Assembly: GCA_029213195.1 (NCBI GenBank)
Contig: JARGNI010000048.1
Coordinates: forward strand, 1 to 38,622
DNA from: Verrucomicrobiales bacterium
GTDB lineage: Bacteria; Verrucomicrobiota; Verrucomicrobiia; Verrucomicrobiales; DEV007
Length of the DNA stretch: 38,622 nt
Reading direction: 5' to 3'
The translations under genes and the position numbers were made by a program. Below the pieces are notes generated by a model. That model was given only the letters and a program-made list of their open reading frames with translations, had not been told where the DNA came from and did not search any database. Of this stretch, positions 15,590 through 25,489 are shown piece after piece. Every line of letters starts with the position of its first letter. Positions within the stretch are counted from its first letter, which is position 1.

Positions 15590-17019
15590 ACCACCCGCAT
15601 CTTTTTTCACGTCGCCACCTGCTCCAGAGAGCTGGAGCTGGCTTCGGCAGCCTTGGGCTTGCCTCGATTCTCTCGGAAGAGGGGCTGCTCGCCTCGGAGA
15701 GTTCCGACCCACTAGCTCCGAGAAAGGGGCATTTCGATGGTAAGGCCAAGTCGGTTATCTGGCTTTTCATCAACGGCGGCCCGAGTCACGTCGACACCTG
15801 GGACTACAAGCCGGAACTTGAGAAAATGGATGGAAAGGAATTGGCAGGATTCGACAAGAATACCGGATTCTTCGCCAACGCCGTCGGCCCCCTCATGAAA
15901 TCGCCATTCGAGTTTTCTCCTCGAGGCCAATGCGGCAAGATGGTTTCCTCTCTCTTTCCCAAGCTCGGCGAGCATGTCGACAAGATGGCCTTCATTCACT
16001 CGGGCCACACCGAATCGAACAACCACAGCCCGGCTCTCTTCATGATGAACTCTGGGCAACCCCGCATGGGACTGCCCTGCGTGGGCTCGTGGGTTACCTA
16101 CGGGCTCGGCAGTGAGAGCCGGGACCTTCCCGCTTTCGTGGTCATGTCCGACCCCCTCGACCGGGGACTTCCCAAAGGCTCGGCTGCGAACTGGGGCGCA
16201 GGATTTCTTCCCAGTGTCTACCAAGGCACCTGGCTCAAGCCCAAGGGCGACCCCATCGACAACTTGAACCGCCCTTCGCATATGAATGACGCACAGCAGG
16301 AGCGTCAGCTTGCCCTTTTAAACCGACTCAATAAGCAGCACGTCACGAAGCGCCCGGGCGACGAGGAGCTAGAAGCACGGATCAAGAGCTTCGAACTGGC
16401 CTACCGCATGCAGAAAGCAGCACCCGAAGCATTCGACATCGACCGCGAACCGGAACACATCAAGAGTCTCTATGGGGTCGGTGAGAAGCACTGTGACCAC
16501 TTTGCCCGGCAGTGCCTCACCGCCCGCCGCATGGTCGAACGAGGCGTTCGCTTCGTGCAGATCTACTCCGGCGGGATGGAGAATCAACGCAGCTGGGACG
16601 GCCACAACGATATCCAGGGTAACCACAGTCAATTCGCGGGAGAAACCGACACCCCCATTTCAGGACTCCTCACCGACCTCGAACAACGAGGACTGCTGAA
16701 AGACACTCTCGTCATCTGGGGCGGCGAATTCGGCAGGCTTCCCCTTTCCCAGAAATCGAAAAAGCCAGGCCGCGATCACAATCCACACTGCTTTACCACC
16801 TGGATGGCGGGCGGCGGAATCAAGGGCGGCGTGACCTATGGCGAATCCGACGAGATCGGACATCATGCTGCAGTCGACAAGGTCCACGTCAACGATCTCC
16901 ACGCCACAATTCTGCATCAGTTAGGGTTCCATCACGAGAAGCTGACCTACACCTACAACGGCCGGCGCTTCCGGCTGACGGATGTAGGAGGAAACGTGAT
17001 CCGGCCGATCATTTCCTGA
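15586..17019 (+). CDS. Tat-exported DUF1501 protein (pair 1)
   Basis: The 477-residue partner of the preceding cytochrome protein. The N-terminus carries a twin-arginine signal, SRRHLLQ at residues 8-14, followed by a weakly hydrophobic stretch, so it should be exported folded. DUF1501 belongs to the alkaline phosphatase/sulfatase superfamily. Typical blocks are FINGGPSHVDTWDYKPEL at about 57-74, SFELAYRMQKAAPEAFDI at about 268-286, VIWGGEFGRLP and GRDHNPHCFTTWMAGGGIKGG near residue 400, and a C-terminal HDLH-like NDLHATILHQLG. It lacks the Cys-x-Pro-x-Arg sulfatase motif, so it is not a formylglycine enzyme. Its activity is unknown. It starts at ATG 15586 inside the upstream stop. Confidence 0.94.
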   Translation: MNHPHLFSRRHLLQRAGAGFGSLGLASILSEEGLLASESSDPLAPRKGHFDGKAKSVIWLFINGGPSHVDTWDYKPELEKMDGKELAGFDKNTGFFANAVGPLMKSPFEFSPRGQCGKMVSSLFPKLGEHVDKMAFIHSGHTESNNHSPALFMMNSGQPRMGLPCVGSWVTYGLGSESRDLPAFVVMSDPLDRGLPKGSAANWGAGFLPSVYQGTWLKPKGDPIDNLNRPSHMNDAQQERQLALLNRLNKQHVTKRPGDEELEARIKSFELAYRMQKAAPEAFDIDREPEHIKSLYGVGEKHCDHFARQCLTARRMVERGVRFVQIYSGGMENQRSWDGHNDIQGNHSQFAGETDTPISGLLTDLEQRGLLKDTLVIWGGEFGRLPLSQKSKKPGRDHNPHCFTTWMAGGGIKGGVTYGESDEIGHHAAVDKVHVNDLHATILHQLGFHHEKLTYTYNGRRFRLTDVGGNVIRPIIS

Positions 17020-17135
17020 ATTCGTGAGGTGCCACACTCGCTACGAAAAAAGGGAGAACACCAAGGTCACAGGCGAACGAGCCGAATGTCTGGGGGCGAT
17101 TGATGCCCCGCCGATTGTCGGAATACTTGCACCGC

Positions 17136-17179
17136 CCGTTGCATACAGCTGTCGTAGCAGAACGCGCAAGCTGCTAAGC
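17136..17179. repeat. Diverged third copy of the palindromic repeat
   Basis: CCGTTGC, CAGCT, GTC and GTAGCAGAACGCGCAAG appear in the same order as in the repeats at 4.5-4.66 kb (there GTAGCGGAAGCCGCAAG). The copy is shorter and changed, but keeps a local inverted repeat TAGCAG/CTGCTA (17155-17160 and 17171-17176). It lies in the convergent gap between a DUF1501 gene and a sulfatase gene. Confidence 0.5.
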
Positions 17180-17221
17180 AAACGGGAGAAAGCGGAGCCG
17201 ATCTCGAACGTTCCGTTTTCT

Positions 17222-17244
17222 CCGCGAGATGCATTGTCTCGCGG
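17222..17244. terminator. Perfect hairpin in the convergent gap, possible terminator
   Basis: CCGCGAGA (17222-17229) and TCTCGCGG (17237-17244) pair over eight bases around the loop TGCATTG. It sits 10 bases after the end of the two-headed sulfatase gene (minus strand) and about 200 bases after the DUF1501 gene. No T run follows on either strand, so termination is uncertain. Confidence 0.4.
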
Positions 17245-17253
17245 GTCGGTCGC

Positions 17254-20200
17254 CTACCCCCCTCTCTTTTCTGATGCTGAACGCTGAATCTCGTCCAGAA
17301 CGATACGCATTTCTTCCAGTCTCTCGGCCTGCTCTACCTTGCTGGCCAGGTTCTGCTTCTCCTCGGGATCGTCGATGAGGTTGTAGAGTTCCTCTCCATC
17401 CGGCCAGAGGCCGTAACGCCATCGTTGGTTTCGGATCGCATAACCGAGCTTCTGCCCACGACTCACCACGCTGTAAGCAAACTTCTTTTTCCCCGTCCGT
17501 TCGGGATTGGCCAACAACGGCTGCAGCGAAGTTCCCTGGAGATGGTCCGGAGGCGTCAGTCCGGTCAGATCCGCCAGCGTCGGGTAGATATCGATCAGCT
17601 CGACCATCGCTTCTGAAGAACTTTCAGGTTTTGTCAGGCCAGGAGCATGGACAAGAAAGGGAACCTTTGCCCCGATGTCGAAGAGGGTCACCTTCCCCCA
17701 GAGAAAGTGATCGCCGAGGTGATACCCATGATCCGAAGTGAAAACGATAACGGTATCGTCCCAATGACCGCTCTCTTTCAGAGCTTCCAGCACGAGACCG
17801 ATCTGGGCGTCGATGAAAGAAACGCAGGCATGGTAGGCCTGCATGTATTCACGACGCAGCTCGTCATTCTCTTTTCCCAACTCAAACCCAAATGCTTCAT
17901 AGCGCTTCGAAATCGCTATTCTAGGCAGACTGTCCCAAAGGTTGGCACGGTCGGGTTCATAGGCAATGCTCTCGACGGGATAGAGATCGAACCACTTGTC
18001 GGGTGCGAGGAAGGGCACGTGCGGTTTCTGAATCCCGCAGGCGATGAAGAAAGGGCGGTCCCCGTTCGCGTCTTCCCGCAACCATTTCGCGACAAGGCGG
18101 GCGTTCTTCCCATCCTTGTGTTGTTCGTCGGTCAACCCGCTGCGTCCGTATCCTGGAGGCGTCTGGGCATCGAGCTTCGACTTGGCAGCTTTCTCGATCG
18201 ACTTCCAGAGCCGACGATTTTTCGGATCCTCGATCGAGCCATGCTCGGCTTCGAATTTCTCTCTTGCTGCCGTCACGACCGGGAGTTCATCGTTCTCAAA
18301 CCGGTGATACTCATTCCAGGCGACCTCGCCATGTTCGTGACGCGGGGAGTGAAATACCTTTCCGACGCTTGCGGTCCAGTAACCGTTCTCCTTGAAGAAC
18401 TGGGGCATCGAAATCGTTCCCGGTCGAGTCTCGCGGATGTCGGCAGTGTTGTTGAGCACCCCACTCGATTCCGGATAGAGACCGTTGAGAAAGGAAGCCC
18501 GGGACGGACCACAGACCGGATACTGGCAGAAGGCGTTCCGAAAGGTCATCGACTCCGATGCGAACCGGGCGAGATTCGGTGTTTGAATCGGGTCATAGCC
18601 AGACGGCGAAACGTGGGTGTTGAGGTCGTCGCAGACGATGAAAAGAACGTTCTTCCCATTGCCGCCCCTGGCTCCCGGCGCAGCATCCGCTGACTTCGGT
18701 GACAAGTCCCTCAGCTGGACGTCATCGATAAAGAAACGACCGCTGAACTCTTTCCCCGGAAAGAACCGAATCGTCACTTCCTTGTGCTCTCCACTGGAGA
18801 ACTTTCGGGTGAAAGAAAGCCATTGCCCGCTTTTCGAAGTGCTCACCACGACCTGCGCATCGTCATCAAAACGATCGAAGGTATCGAACACCACGACCCC
18901 CTCGGATCCCGGCTCGATGTAGACTCGGAAGGAAGCTTCGTAGGTGCTTCCGGGGCGGATCCGGACCACTTGGCGAACGGCATTCCCTTTCTCCCCGAAA
19001 GTTTTCGAAGCGAGCGAACGCTTGCCTGCCGCACTCTGTTTCGTCGATCGCTCGTAGAGCCCTTCGGTAAATCGCCAAGGAGACTTGTTTCCGCCATCCT
19101 CCTCAAAGGACCCGTCCATCAGCAGGTTCCCACCCCGCTCGGATGGTTTTCCAGGCCTGGCTTCGCCCTTTGCACCTGGAGGATTCGTGTAGGGGAGATA
19201 CTTGGGAGGTGGCTGGTAGTTTCCTTTGTCCTTCTCCCACCGATAGGATTCCCCTTCGATGACAAGATCCTTTCGAGAATTCAATTTGGGCTCGGGCTCG
19301 GCAAAAGTCTCGGGAGCAAATCCCCGCATCTCTTTGATCCGCTCGGCATGCTGGGGATCCGATGCCAGGTTGTTCCACTCGTGGGGATCCTTCTGCACTT
19401 GATAGAGTTCCTCTCCATCGTCACCATAGCGGATATAGCGCCACTCCCGGTTCATGATCGCAAATTCCCCGGGTCGCATGTGAGGGAGAAAGACATTCCG
19501 GTCGGACGCATTTGCCGGATCCTTCAGCGTGGACACGAGCGATGTCCCCTCGAGCGATTGATGCGGCTCTGGCAATCCACACATCTCGACAAAAGTCGGA
19601 TACATATCGATGAGACTCACCGTGACATCGCTCTTCACTCCCGAAGCCACTCCGGGACCTGCCCAGAGAAACGGGACATTCGAAGTACGCTCCCAGAGGG
19701 TATGCTTGCCCCAGTTCTTCTCACCGAGGTGATACCCATGATCACTCCAGAGAACGATGATGGTGTTGTCGGCGTGAGGACTGGCTTCCAGCGCATCGAG
19801 AACGCGGCCCATCATCGCGTCGGCGTAGCTGATGCAGGCCAGGTAACCGTGAATGGAGTCTTTCAGCGCATTGAGGTCCTCCAGCTTCTTCCGAATCTTG
19901 AGCCGGTTCGCATAGCTCTTGGCAATCTTCGGGGGGAGATCCTCGAGATCATCACCCTTGTAGGTCGGCAGTTCGATCTTGTCGCGATCATAGAGATCGA
20001 AATACTTCTGAGGGCAGTAGTGGGGATAGTGCGGCGCGTAGATTCCGCATGCGAGAAAGAAGGGCTCGTCGTGCTTCTTCTGCAATTGCTCAACCGCCCA
20101 GTTCACTCGCATCGTGTCGGCCATCTCTTCTTCCTGCTCGTTCGGCAGTCCCGCCCATTCGAGAAAGAGACCGCCCGTGATCTCCTGCCCTTCATTGTAG

Positions 20201-20727
20201 ACACTCGCAGGGAACGGCTTGGGAAAAGGCGTGGTCTCATTCCATGACTCAAGCGCCCAGCCATTCTCTCGTTGCTCTTGGGTCCGCAGGTAAAACTCGC
20301 TCCAATCGCGCTGATCGATCGCTCCGACAGGATGATGAAACAGCTTCCCTGTTCCCAGTGCCGTGTAGCCAGCCTTGGAGAAACTGGTCTGGAGGGACTC
20401 GATCTCGGGTCGATTCACAAAGTAATTCGCCGAGTCATAGCATCCCGTGGTCGAGGCATACTGTCCCGAAAAAATCGCCGCTCGACTCGGAGCACAAAAG
20501 ACACCCGCCGTGTGGGCATTGGTGAAATTCACGCCCCGCGCTGCCAACTTGTCGAGATTGGGTGTGATCGCCCGCGGCCCCTCGCCGGGAACTGTCCCAG
20601 CAAGACAACCAATCCAGTCGTTCATGTCATCCACGGCAAGGAAAAGAACGTTGGGTTTCTCCGCCTGGGAAAACACGGGGAGAAGTGAGAGGCTCGCAAA
20701 GAGAAGGAAAGCTGAAATACGCGGCAT
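17254..20727 (-). CDS. Two-headed sulfatase with a central lectin-like domain
   Basis: One exported chain carries two complete type I sulfatase domains. Numbered from an ATG at 20745 (1163 residues), the signal peptide is [22 protein letters not shown], which favours ATG 20727 as the start. Domain 1 (about 30-490) has metal-binding AVDD at 37-40, active-site C84-APSR and SDHGYHLG at 334. A beta-rich CBM4/9-like stretch spans about 540-680 ([19 protein letters not shown]). Domain 2 (about 697-1155) has VCDD at 704-707, active-site C745-GPSR and SDHGYHLG at 1004. Both halves resemble iduronate-2-sulfatase, and both cysteines need FGE. It probably removes sulfate esters from a polysaccharide outside the cytoplasm; the two sites could act on different positions. 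It follows another sulfatase gene on the same strand with a gap of about 90 bases. Confidence 0.95.
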   Translation of the reverse strand: MPRISAFLLFASLSLLPVFSQAEKPNVLFLAVDDMNDWIGCLAGTVPGEGPRAITPNLDKLAARGVNFTNAHTAGVFCAPSRAAIFSGQYASTTGCYDSANYFVNRPEIESLQTSFSKAGYTALGTGKLFHHPVGAIDQRDWSEFYLRTQEQRENGWALESWNETTPFPKPFPASVYNEGQEITGGLFLEWAGLPNEQEEEMADTMRVNWAVEQLQKKHDEPFFLACGIYAPHYPHYCPQKYFDLYDRDKIELPTYKGDDLEDLPPKIAKSYANRLKIRKKLEDLNALKDSIHGYLACISYADAMMGRVLDALEASPHADNTIIVLWSDHGYHLGEKNWGKHTLWERTSNVPFLWAGPGVASGVKSDVTVSLIDMYPTFVEMCGLPEPHQSLEGTSLVSTLKDPANASDRNVFLPHMRPGEFAIMNREWRYIRYGDDGEELYQVQKDPHEWNNLASDPQHAERIKEMRGFAPETFAEPEPKLNSRKDLVIEGESYRWEKDKGNYQPPPKYLPYTNPPGAKGEARPGKPSERGGNLLMDGSFEEDGGNKSPWRFTEGLYERSTKQSAAGKRSLASKTFGEKGNAVRQVVRIRPGSTYEASFRVYIEPGSEGVVVFDTFDRFDDDAQVVVSTSKSGQWLSFTRKFSSGEHKEVTIRFFPGKEFSGRFFIDDVQLRDLSPKSADAAPGARGGNGKNVLFIVCDDLNTHVSPSGYDPIQTPNLARFASESMTFRNAFCQYPVCGPSRASFLNGLYPESSGVLNNTADIRETRPGTISMPQFFKENGYWTASVGKVFHSPRHEHGEVAWNEYHRFENDELPVVTAAREKFEAEHGSIEDPKNRRLWKSIEKAAKSKLDAQTPPGYGRSGLTDEQHKDGKNARLVAKWLREDANGDRPFFIACGIQKPHVPFLAPDKWFDLYPVESIAYEPDRANLWDSLPRIAISKRYEAFGFELGKENDELRREYMQAYHACVSFIDAQIGLVLEALKESGHWDDTVIVFTSDHGYHLGDHFLWGKVTLFDIGAKVPFLVHAPGLTKPESSSEAMVELIDIYPTLADLTGLTPPDHLQGTSLQPLLANPERTGKKKFAYSVVSRGQKLGYAIRNQRWRYGLWPDGEELYNLIDDPEEKQNLASKVEQAERLEEMRIVLDEIQRSASEKRGG

Positions 20728-20819
20728 GAGATAAGGGGTTTCCATTCTATTCCCGAACAGAGAGATATGTGCCCAGGAATTTCACGTTCCCGGGAATGCG
20801 TAACGAATCCAAAATTCGC

Positions 20820-22385
20820 TCAAGGCTTCCCGAACTCCCCGAAAGGACGTAATGGGAAACTTTGGATTGCCTTTTCCAACTCCGCCTTGAGGCGTTTTTC
20901 CTCTTCGGGATAGATCCCATACTTATTGTGATTTTCTTCCGGGTCCGACTTCAGTTCGAAGAGTTGATCGGCGGTGAAATAGTGCGGATTCTGCGCTGCC
21001 GCATAATGGCCAAGGTGACTGTTCCGGGTCAGATAGGGACGCTCCAGAACCTCCCCCTGAAATCCCCGAAAACTCATCCCTTCGGCGAGCAACTTCTGCA
21101 CCTCCGCCGGGTATCGCACCGCAATGTATTTCCAGTCCTTGGTCTTGATGCAACGCGAGTGCCCCAATTCACCAAAAATCATGTCTCGAACGGGCTCCCG
21201 GCTGCCAAACAAAACCGGCTCGAAGCTGACCCCATCCATCTGGTAGTCCGCAGGGGGCTCGATCCCACAAAGATCGAGCAGCGTGGGTGTCACATCGATA
21301 TTGGCGACGAGGCCACCATAGCGAGAACCTGGTTTGATCTTCCCCTTCCACTGCGCCAGCAATGGAACTCGCATTCCGTAGTCATACAAAGTCGCTTTGC
21401 CATGGCGATAGGCACCGTGATCCGGAACGAAAAGAATGAGGGTATCTTTCTCCAATCCGAGTTCGGATACCTTGTCCAGGATCGCACCGACTCCATCGTC
21501 GAGCCAGAGAGCATAGGCAGCTTTGTCAGGAAACCCTGCCTCCCGATTGCGACGAAGGACATCCGCTCGCGAAGGGAGAACATCGAAGCCTTCTTCGACA
21601 AAACCTTCGCCCGTCATACGAGGATCCGCTTCGAGGGAGAATTTGTTCACCCAGGGAGCAGGACCGTGATGGAGAGTCGTCGAGAAGTAGAGAAAGAAAG
21701 GCACATCCTTCGCCCCCTCGAGAAAGTCGAAGGCCTTGTCGACAGTCCAGTCGAGGTTGTGAACATTGAGAACTTCGTTCTGCAATTCCTTCAGGTTGGC
21801 GGCGTAGACGCCATCGGCAAAATCGAAGCCATACCGCTTGATCTCGTTGCACCACCGCTCGTGGTTCCGCCGCATCTTGGCGGAAACGTCAGGATCCCGA
21901 GGATCGGCATCCTGAGGGTAGGACTCCATCGGGCTGTCCACTTTCGGACCATGCCCAGCAAGCCAGTCATGTCTCACCACATGGGATTTTCCAACAAAGC
22001 CGGTCCAGTAACCATTCTTCTGCAGCACCTTGGGCAAGTTCCAAAGGTGAGTCTCCAGTTCGCCGATATTCTCCACCTGTGTCTGATCTCCGGGAGGATG
22101 TTCTTTGAGAAATTTCTCTCCTTCGCATCGCCCTGCATAGCGTCCTGTCAAAAAGCTATAGCGGGAAGGAGAGCAAACCGTCGAAGTGACATTGAAGTCA
22201 GAAAAATAGAGCCCTTCCTTCGCCATCTGGTCGATTCTCGGAGTGAGAACCTTCCCGCCCATGAAGCCGATCGAATCGAAGCTCTGATCGTCCGTGACGA
22301 TGAGAATGATGTTCGGCTTCTCCTTATCGGCTCCCGTCGAGAATCCGGAAAAGAGAAGGCAGGCAAACAGCAAAAATCGTTTCAT
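20820..22385 (-). CDS. Secreted sulfatase, Cys type
   Basis: A single-domain type I sulfatase, about 521 residues from ATG 22385, which opens a signal peptide (MKRFLLFACLLFSGFSTG); a TTG six codons upstream is less likely. Metal ligands are in IVTDDQ, the active site is CSPSRYSFLTGRYAGR (C71 from this start), and the distal metal site is VPDHGAYRHGK. After modification of the cysteine by FGE it would hydrolyse a sulfate ester. The substrate class cannot be fixed from sequence. It lies between the PVC haem gene and the two-headed sulfatase on the same strand. A TTGAGT-18-TCTAAT promoter-like pair overlaps an inverted repeat upstream (22409-22446). Confidence 0.95.
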   Translation of the reverse strand: MKRFLLFACLLFSGFSTGADKEKPNIILIVTDDQSFDSIGFMGGKVLTPRIDQMAKEGLYFSDFNVTSTVCSPSRYSFLTGRYAGRCEGEKFLKEHPPGDQTQVENIGELETHLWNLPKVLQKNGYWTGFVGKSHVVRHDWLAGHGPKVDSPMESYPQDADPRDPDVSAKMRRNHERWCNEIKRYGFDFADGVYAANLKELQNEVLNVHNLDWTVDKAFDFLEGAKDVPFFLYFSTTLHHGPAPWVNKFSLEADPRMTGEGFVEEGFDVLPSRADVLRRNREAGFPDKAAYALWLDDGVGAILDKVSELGLEKDTLILFVPDHGAYRHGKATLYDYGMRVPLLAQWKGKIKPGSRYGGLVANIDVTPTLLDLCGIEPPADYQMDGVSFEPVLFGSREPVRDMIFGELGHSRCIKTKDWKYIAVRYPAEVQKLLAEGMSFRGFQGEVLERPYLTRNSHLGHYAAAQNPHYFTADQLFELKSDPEENHNKYGIYPEEEKRLKAELEKAIQSFPLRPFGEFGKP

Positions 22386-22413
22386 AAAATTCCGGGGGCT
22401 CAACGGTAATTAG

Positions 22414-22446
22414 AAACAGGGTTGGCCAGCGAACTCAACCCTGTTT
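22414..22446 (-). promoter_or_regulatory. 11-bp perfect inverted repeat upstream of the sulfatase
   Basis: AAACAGGGTTG (22414-22424) and CAACCCTGTTT (22436-22446) pair perfectly around an 11-base loop. It lies between the end of the PVC haem gene and the sulfatase start, so it could terminate the first (its minus-strand 3' arm ends in TTT). It also overlaps a promoter-like pair for the second: TTGAGT at 22433-22438, an 18-base spacer, and TCTAAT at 22409-22414, so it could be an operator instead. The two roles cannot be separated from sequence. Confidence 0.5.
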
Positions 22447-22514
22447 GGCCCCAAGATGGACAGCCCTTGGATGGTTGCCCCTTTCGAAAAGGCCTGGGTG
22501 AAACCCGGCAATCC

Positions 22515-25088
22515 CTACTTCGCCTCTGCGGCTTTGAGAACCTGGAGATCATGAATCGACCAGTAGAGCCGATTGGCCCCGGTCTGAGTCACCCGGATAT
22601 ATTTTGCTGGTTGCTTCGGAAACTCGACAGTGACCTTCGGAGCCTGCACTTCTTTCTGCTTGATAGGATCGCTCCAGGTTTTCCCATCGGTAGAAAGCTG
22701 AACTTCACACCCTCGTGGATAATCACGACGGGAACCGGCCGCATCGAGAATCAGACCTGCGACGTCCACCGCCTCGGGAAGCTCGACCTGGAACCACATG
22801 CCGGGCTTCATGCTCTGTCCCGTTGTGAAACGGGTCCCCGGGTTGCCATCGATTGCAAACTTCGCGTCTTTCTGGCCATGGCTGGCGCTCAGCTTCCACT
22901 TGTCCCGATTCGGAATGACCTGAGGAACACTCGCGAGAAGCTCGGCCTCGGTCCATGGAGTCTTCCGATCTGCGTTCTCCTCACGGATGCGTTTGACATC
23001 TGCCTCGCTGACAAAACCTAGCTGATTTCCAAAACTGTTGTTGATGTAGGAAAGCACCGCCGCGACCCATCGGTCCCCGTTCGATCCCATGGCGATCATC
23101 TCTCCGGGATAAGCCTTCCCTTTCACCGGTCCGGTCAGTCCGTGGAGAACCACCTTCGGCGCCAGATCGCGGTGACCTTTCAGGATATCCGAGGCAAGGA
23201 AGGAAGGCGCCAGTCGCAGATCATCGCCCCCCGGAATCGGAGTCCCTTTTCCGTCGGATCCATGACAGGAAAAACAGAGGGCCGCATAAATGGTTTTTCC
23301 TTCCTTATACATCGAAAGCTGCTCCGAGCTCATCTTCGGCATTGGCTTTCCACCACCGCCCAGAACCTGCTTGCCGATCTCCTGAACCCCTCGACTTTCG
23401 GACTCCACAAGCGTTGACATCGCGACCTCCTGGAACCCCTCGAATTTCAGCAGCTTTGCGGTCAGGAGTGTCTGGATAACCACATTGGGGTCCGAGTCGG
23501 CGGCCATCGCGAGAATGGCAGGTTGGAGATCTTCATTCCCATCCTTGATCAAAGTCTCACTCGCTCGAATCGCAGCACGACGGACTGAAGCGTGAGAATC
23601 TTCCATCTTCTCCTTCGCGAAATCCGCAGTGAGTGACCCGAGACCCTCGAGGGTCCAGATCGCATGCATGCGGGAAAGGTCGCTTTCGCTGTTCCGAGCC
23701 ACCTCCTCGAGCGCAGGTGCTACCGACTTATCCCCCCGGAGAATGATCAACTTCTGGGCGTTGTCACGCCACCAGCCATTGGGATGTTCGAGATGCGCGA
23801 CAAGCTGTTCCGGAGTTTCTCCGAGCATGTTTGGTTTCGTAGTATCGCGCTCGAAACCATCGTGAACGAGACGGTAGATGCGACCTCTCTGAATATTCTT
23901 GGCAAAACCATACTGATCGATGACTCCGCGAAGATAACTCCCCTTCTTGGTCCAGTTTCCCTGCTGAATGATCCCGCGATACATGTCGACGATGTAGAGA
24001 CATCCGTCCGGACCGTTGGTGATGTGCATGGCCCGGAAATTCGGATCGGTCGAGCGAATGAACTCACTACCGGGGTGCGCATTCTCCAGGAAAGTGATGC
24101 CGTCGCGCACTTCCACTTTGCTCCGGCGAATGAGACGACCCACGGGCTCGGAAAAAAGCAGGTCTCCCTTCAAGTCCTCGGGAAGCCGATCTCCGCGGAA
24201 AATCCCTTCTCCACAAGTCGCCGTGAAGTGGTTCAAGGTGTTGTCCTCGGGACGGAATCGTCGCGTTCCGCCCTGAACATCTGGAATTCCAACGAGGGGA
24301 AATACTTCGCGATAATTCGGCGGAAACTGATCGTTCACATTGAAGGCACCATAAACGATAGGCTGCTGAAAATTGAGAGGTCCGCGCTCTCCACCGGCAT
24401 TGACGAACCATGGCTTGCCATGATCGTCCTGGCAAAGCCCCCACTGACCTCCATTGGGTGCAGTCGGTTCCTTGAAGGCCAATCCATCCGGGTTGTGACG
24501 AAGGCGATAGGCGTTGTAGGTCGTGTAGATCCAGTTGTCCATCGTCCAGATCAAACCACTGGGCTGATGCTCCATGTTTCCGCCTCGCTTTCCTCCCTCA
24601 TACCAAAGGGTTTTCTCGTCGGACACCCCGTCGCCGTCGGTGTCCCGGTAGGAGTAGATATCGAGTGTATTGGTTTCTCCGATAAGAACGCGGTCATCCA
24701 GCGGGAGGACCATGCGAGGAAGGAGCAGGTTGTCGGCAAAAACCGTGTGCTTGTCCATTTTGCCATCGCCATTCGTGTCTTCATGGAGAGACACCCGGCT
24801 CTTCGGCGACTGCTCATCGGTCGCATCCGCATCCTGCATGTAAGTGCGCATCTCGACGACGTAGAGGCGACCATTTCCGTCGAAAGCACAAACCACCGGT
24901 TCCGTAATCTCCGGCTCAGTTACAACAGGCTCGAGGCGATATCCCTCGGGCATATGAAAGGTCTTCAGGCTCTCTTCCACCGATAGATACGGAAGCGTTC
25001 CGGTAGGTTCATATTGCTTCACCTGATCGGCATGAGCCAGGGAAGCCACCAAAACGCAGAGAAGGAAGGTTCGAACAAAAAATTTCAT
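22515..25088 (-). CDS. PVC-type haem-binding dehydrogenase-like protein with discoidin-like tail
   Basis: An exported 857-residue protein with signal peptide MKFFVRTFLLCVLVASLAHA. Residues about 40-410 form the PVC membrane-bound dehydrogenase beta-propeller (TIGR02604-like: PEGYRLEPVVTEPEI, GRLYVVEMRTY, GCLYIVDMYRG). Calcium-type loops DTNGDGKMDK and DTDGDGVSDEK lie at about 104-113 and 149-159. Helical HEAT-like repeats follow (about 425-575). A c-type haem domain (about 590-690) has C605-FSC608-H609 and a likely axial Met in EMIAMGS. The tail (about 725-855) resembles a discoidin or F5/8 sugar-binding domain (SASHGQKDAKFAIDGNPGTRF and YIRVTQTG). It may oxidise a sugar and pass electrons to the haem; this is inference. 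It leads the minus-strand sulfatase group. Confidence 0.93.
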   Translation of the reverse strand: MKFFVRTFLLCVLVASLAHADQVKQYEPTGTLPYLSVEESLKTFHMPEGYRLEPVVTEPEITEPVVCAFDGNGRLYVVEMRTYMQDADATDEQSPKSRVSLHEDTNGDGKMDKHTVFADNLLLPRMVLPLDDRVLIGETNTLDIYSYRDTDGDGVSDEKTLWYEGGKRGGNMEHQPSGLIWTMDNWIYTTYNAYRLRHNPDGLAFKEPTAPNGGQWGLCQDDHGKPWFVNAGGERGPLNFQQPIVYGAFNVNDQFPPNYREVFPLVGIPDVQGGTRRFRPEDNTLNHFTATCGEGIFRGDRLPEDLKGDLLFSEPVGRLIRRSKVEVRDGITFLENAHPGSEFIRSTDPNFRAMHITNGPDGCLYIVDMYRGIIQQGNWTKKGSYLRGVIDQYGFAKNIQRGRIYRLVHDGFERDTTKPNMLGETPEQLVAHLEHPNGWWRDNAQKLIILRGDKSVAPALEEVARNSESDLSRMHAIWTLEGLGSLTADFAKEKMEDSHASVRRAAIRASETLIKDGNEDLQPAILAMAADSDPNVVIQTLLTAKLLKFEGFQEVAMSTLVESESRGVQEIGKQVLGGGGKPMPKMSSEQLSMYKEGKTIYAALCFSCHGSDGKGTPIPGGDDLRLAPSFLASDILKGHRDLAPKVVLHGLTGPVKGKAYPGEMIAMGSNGDRWVAAVLSYINNSFGNQLGFVSEADVKRIREENADRKTPWTEAELLASVPQVIPNRDKWKLSASHGQKDAKFAIDGNPGTRFTTGQSMKPGMWFQVELPEAVDVAGLILDAAGSRRDYPRGCEVQLSTDGKTWSDPIKQKEVQAPKVTVEFPKQPAKYIRVTQTGANRLYWSIHDLQVLKAAEAK

Positions 25089-25489
25089 GAGAGTTCAGGG
25101 TCGCGGGAAACTCGGAAAAATCAGCAGACGCAATGACGCTGCCTGCGAGGCAGGAAATAGGGCCACGCGAAGCTTTCGCATCAGTGCTCAGCCCTACAAT
25201 GGAGTGGAGCAATACAAGAGGCTAGCCGATACGCTGGAGGTGTCGCCTACCGAAGAAGAAAGCTGAACCAAAAGCTCCGCCTGCCAGGTATCCCGCTTCG
25301 CTTACCTCTCGGCAGCGACCTGCGGTTGCTCTTCGGCAAATCCGGGTCGTGAAAATTGTCAATCAAATCTGAGGCGGTGGTCTACGTACGATACTCCACC
25401 TCGTTTTCCTTAGAGGCGCGTCCGTGAACCTCTAGAATTGCGCTATCCCGTGAGAGACAAGCGCTTCCACTACGACTATCCTCCTTGCC
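25089..25489. other. 400-base divergent intergenic region with two small hairpins
   Basis: This gap separates the divergent starts of the PVC haem gene and the second cytochrome gene. Two short perfect hairpins lie close together, CTGCCT-GCG-AGGCAG (25139-25153) and GCGAA-GCT-TTCGC (25167-25179); neither has a T run. A frame of about 60 codons without a start codon crosses 25090-25264 (ending LADTLEVSPTEEES) and is probably chance in GC-rich DNA. No promoter matched well enough to name. Confidence 0.5.

Noticed and set aside
15586-17019. DUF1501 proteins as additional sulfatases
   Set aside because: They share the superfamily fold but lack the Cys/Ser-x-Pro-x-Arg motif in all three copies, so calling them sulfatases is not justified.
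20772-20796. Inverted repeat CCCAGGAA/TTCCCGGG and palindrome TTCCCGGGAA between two sulfatase genes
   Set aside because: The repeat has a mismatch, a short stem and no T run. A ten-base palindrome of this composition can occur by chance.
20862-22409. Open frame of 515 codons on the plus strand
   Set aside because: Antisense to the single-domain sulfatase, which carries the full active site.
25090-25264. About 60-codon frame ending LADTLEVSPTEEES in the 400-base gap
   Set aside because: It has no start codon in a suitable place and no upstream signals, and the hairpins within it suggest non-coding DNA. It could be a relic, but I cannot support a family.
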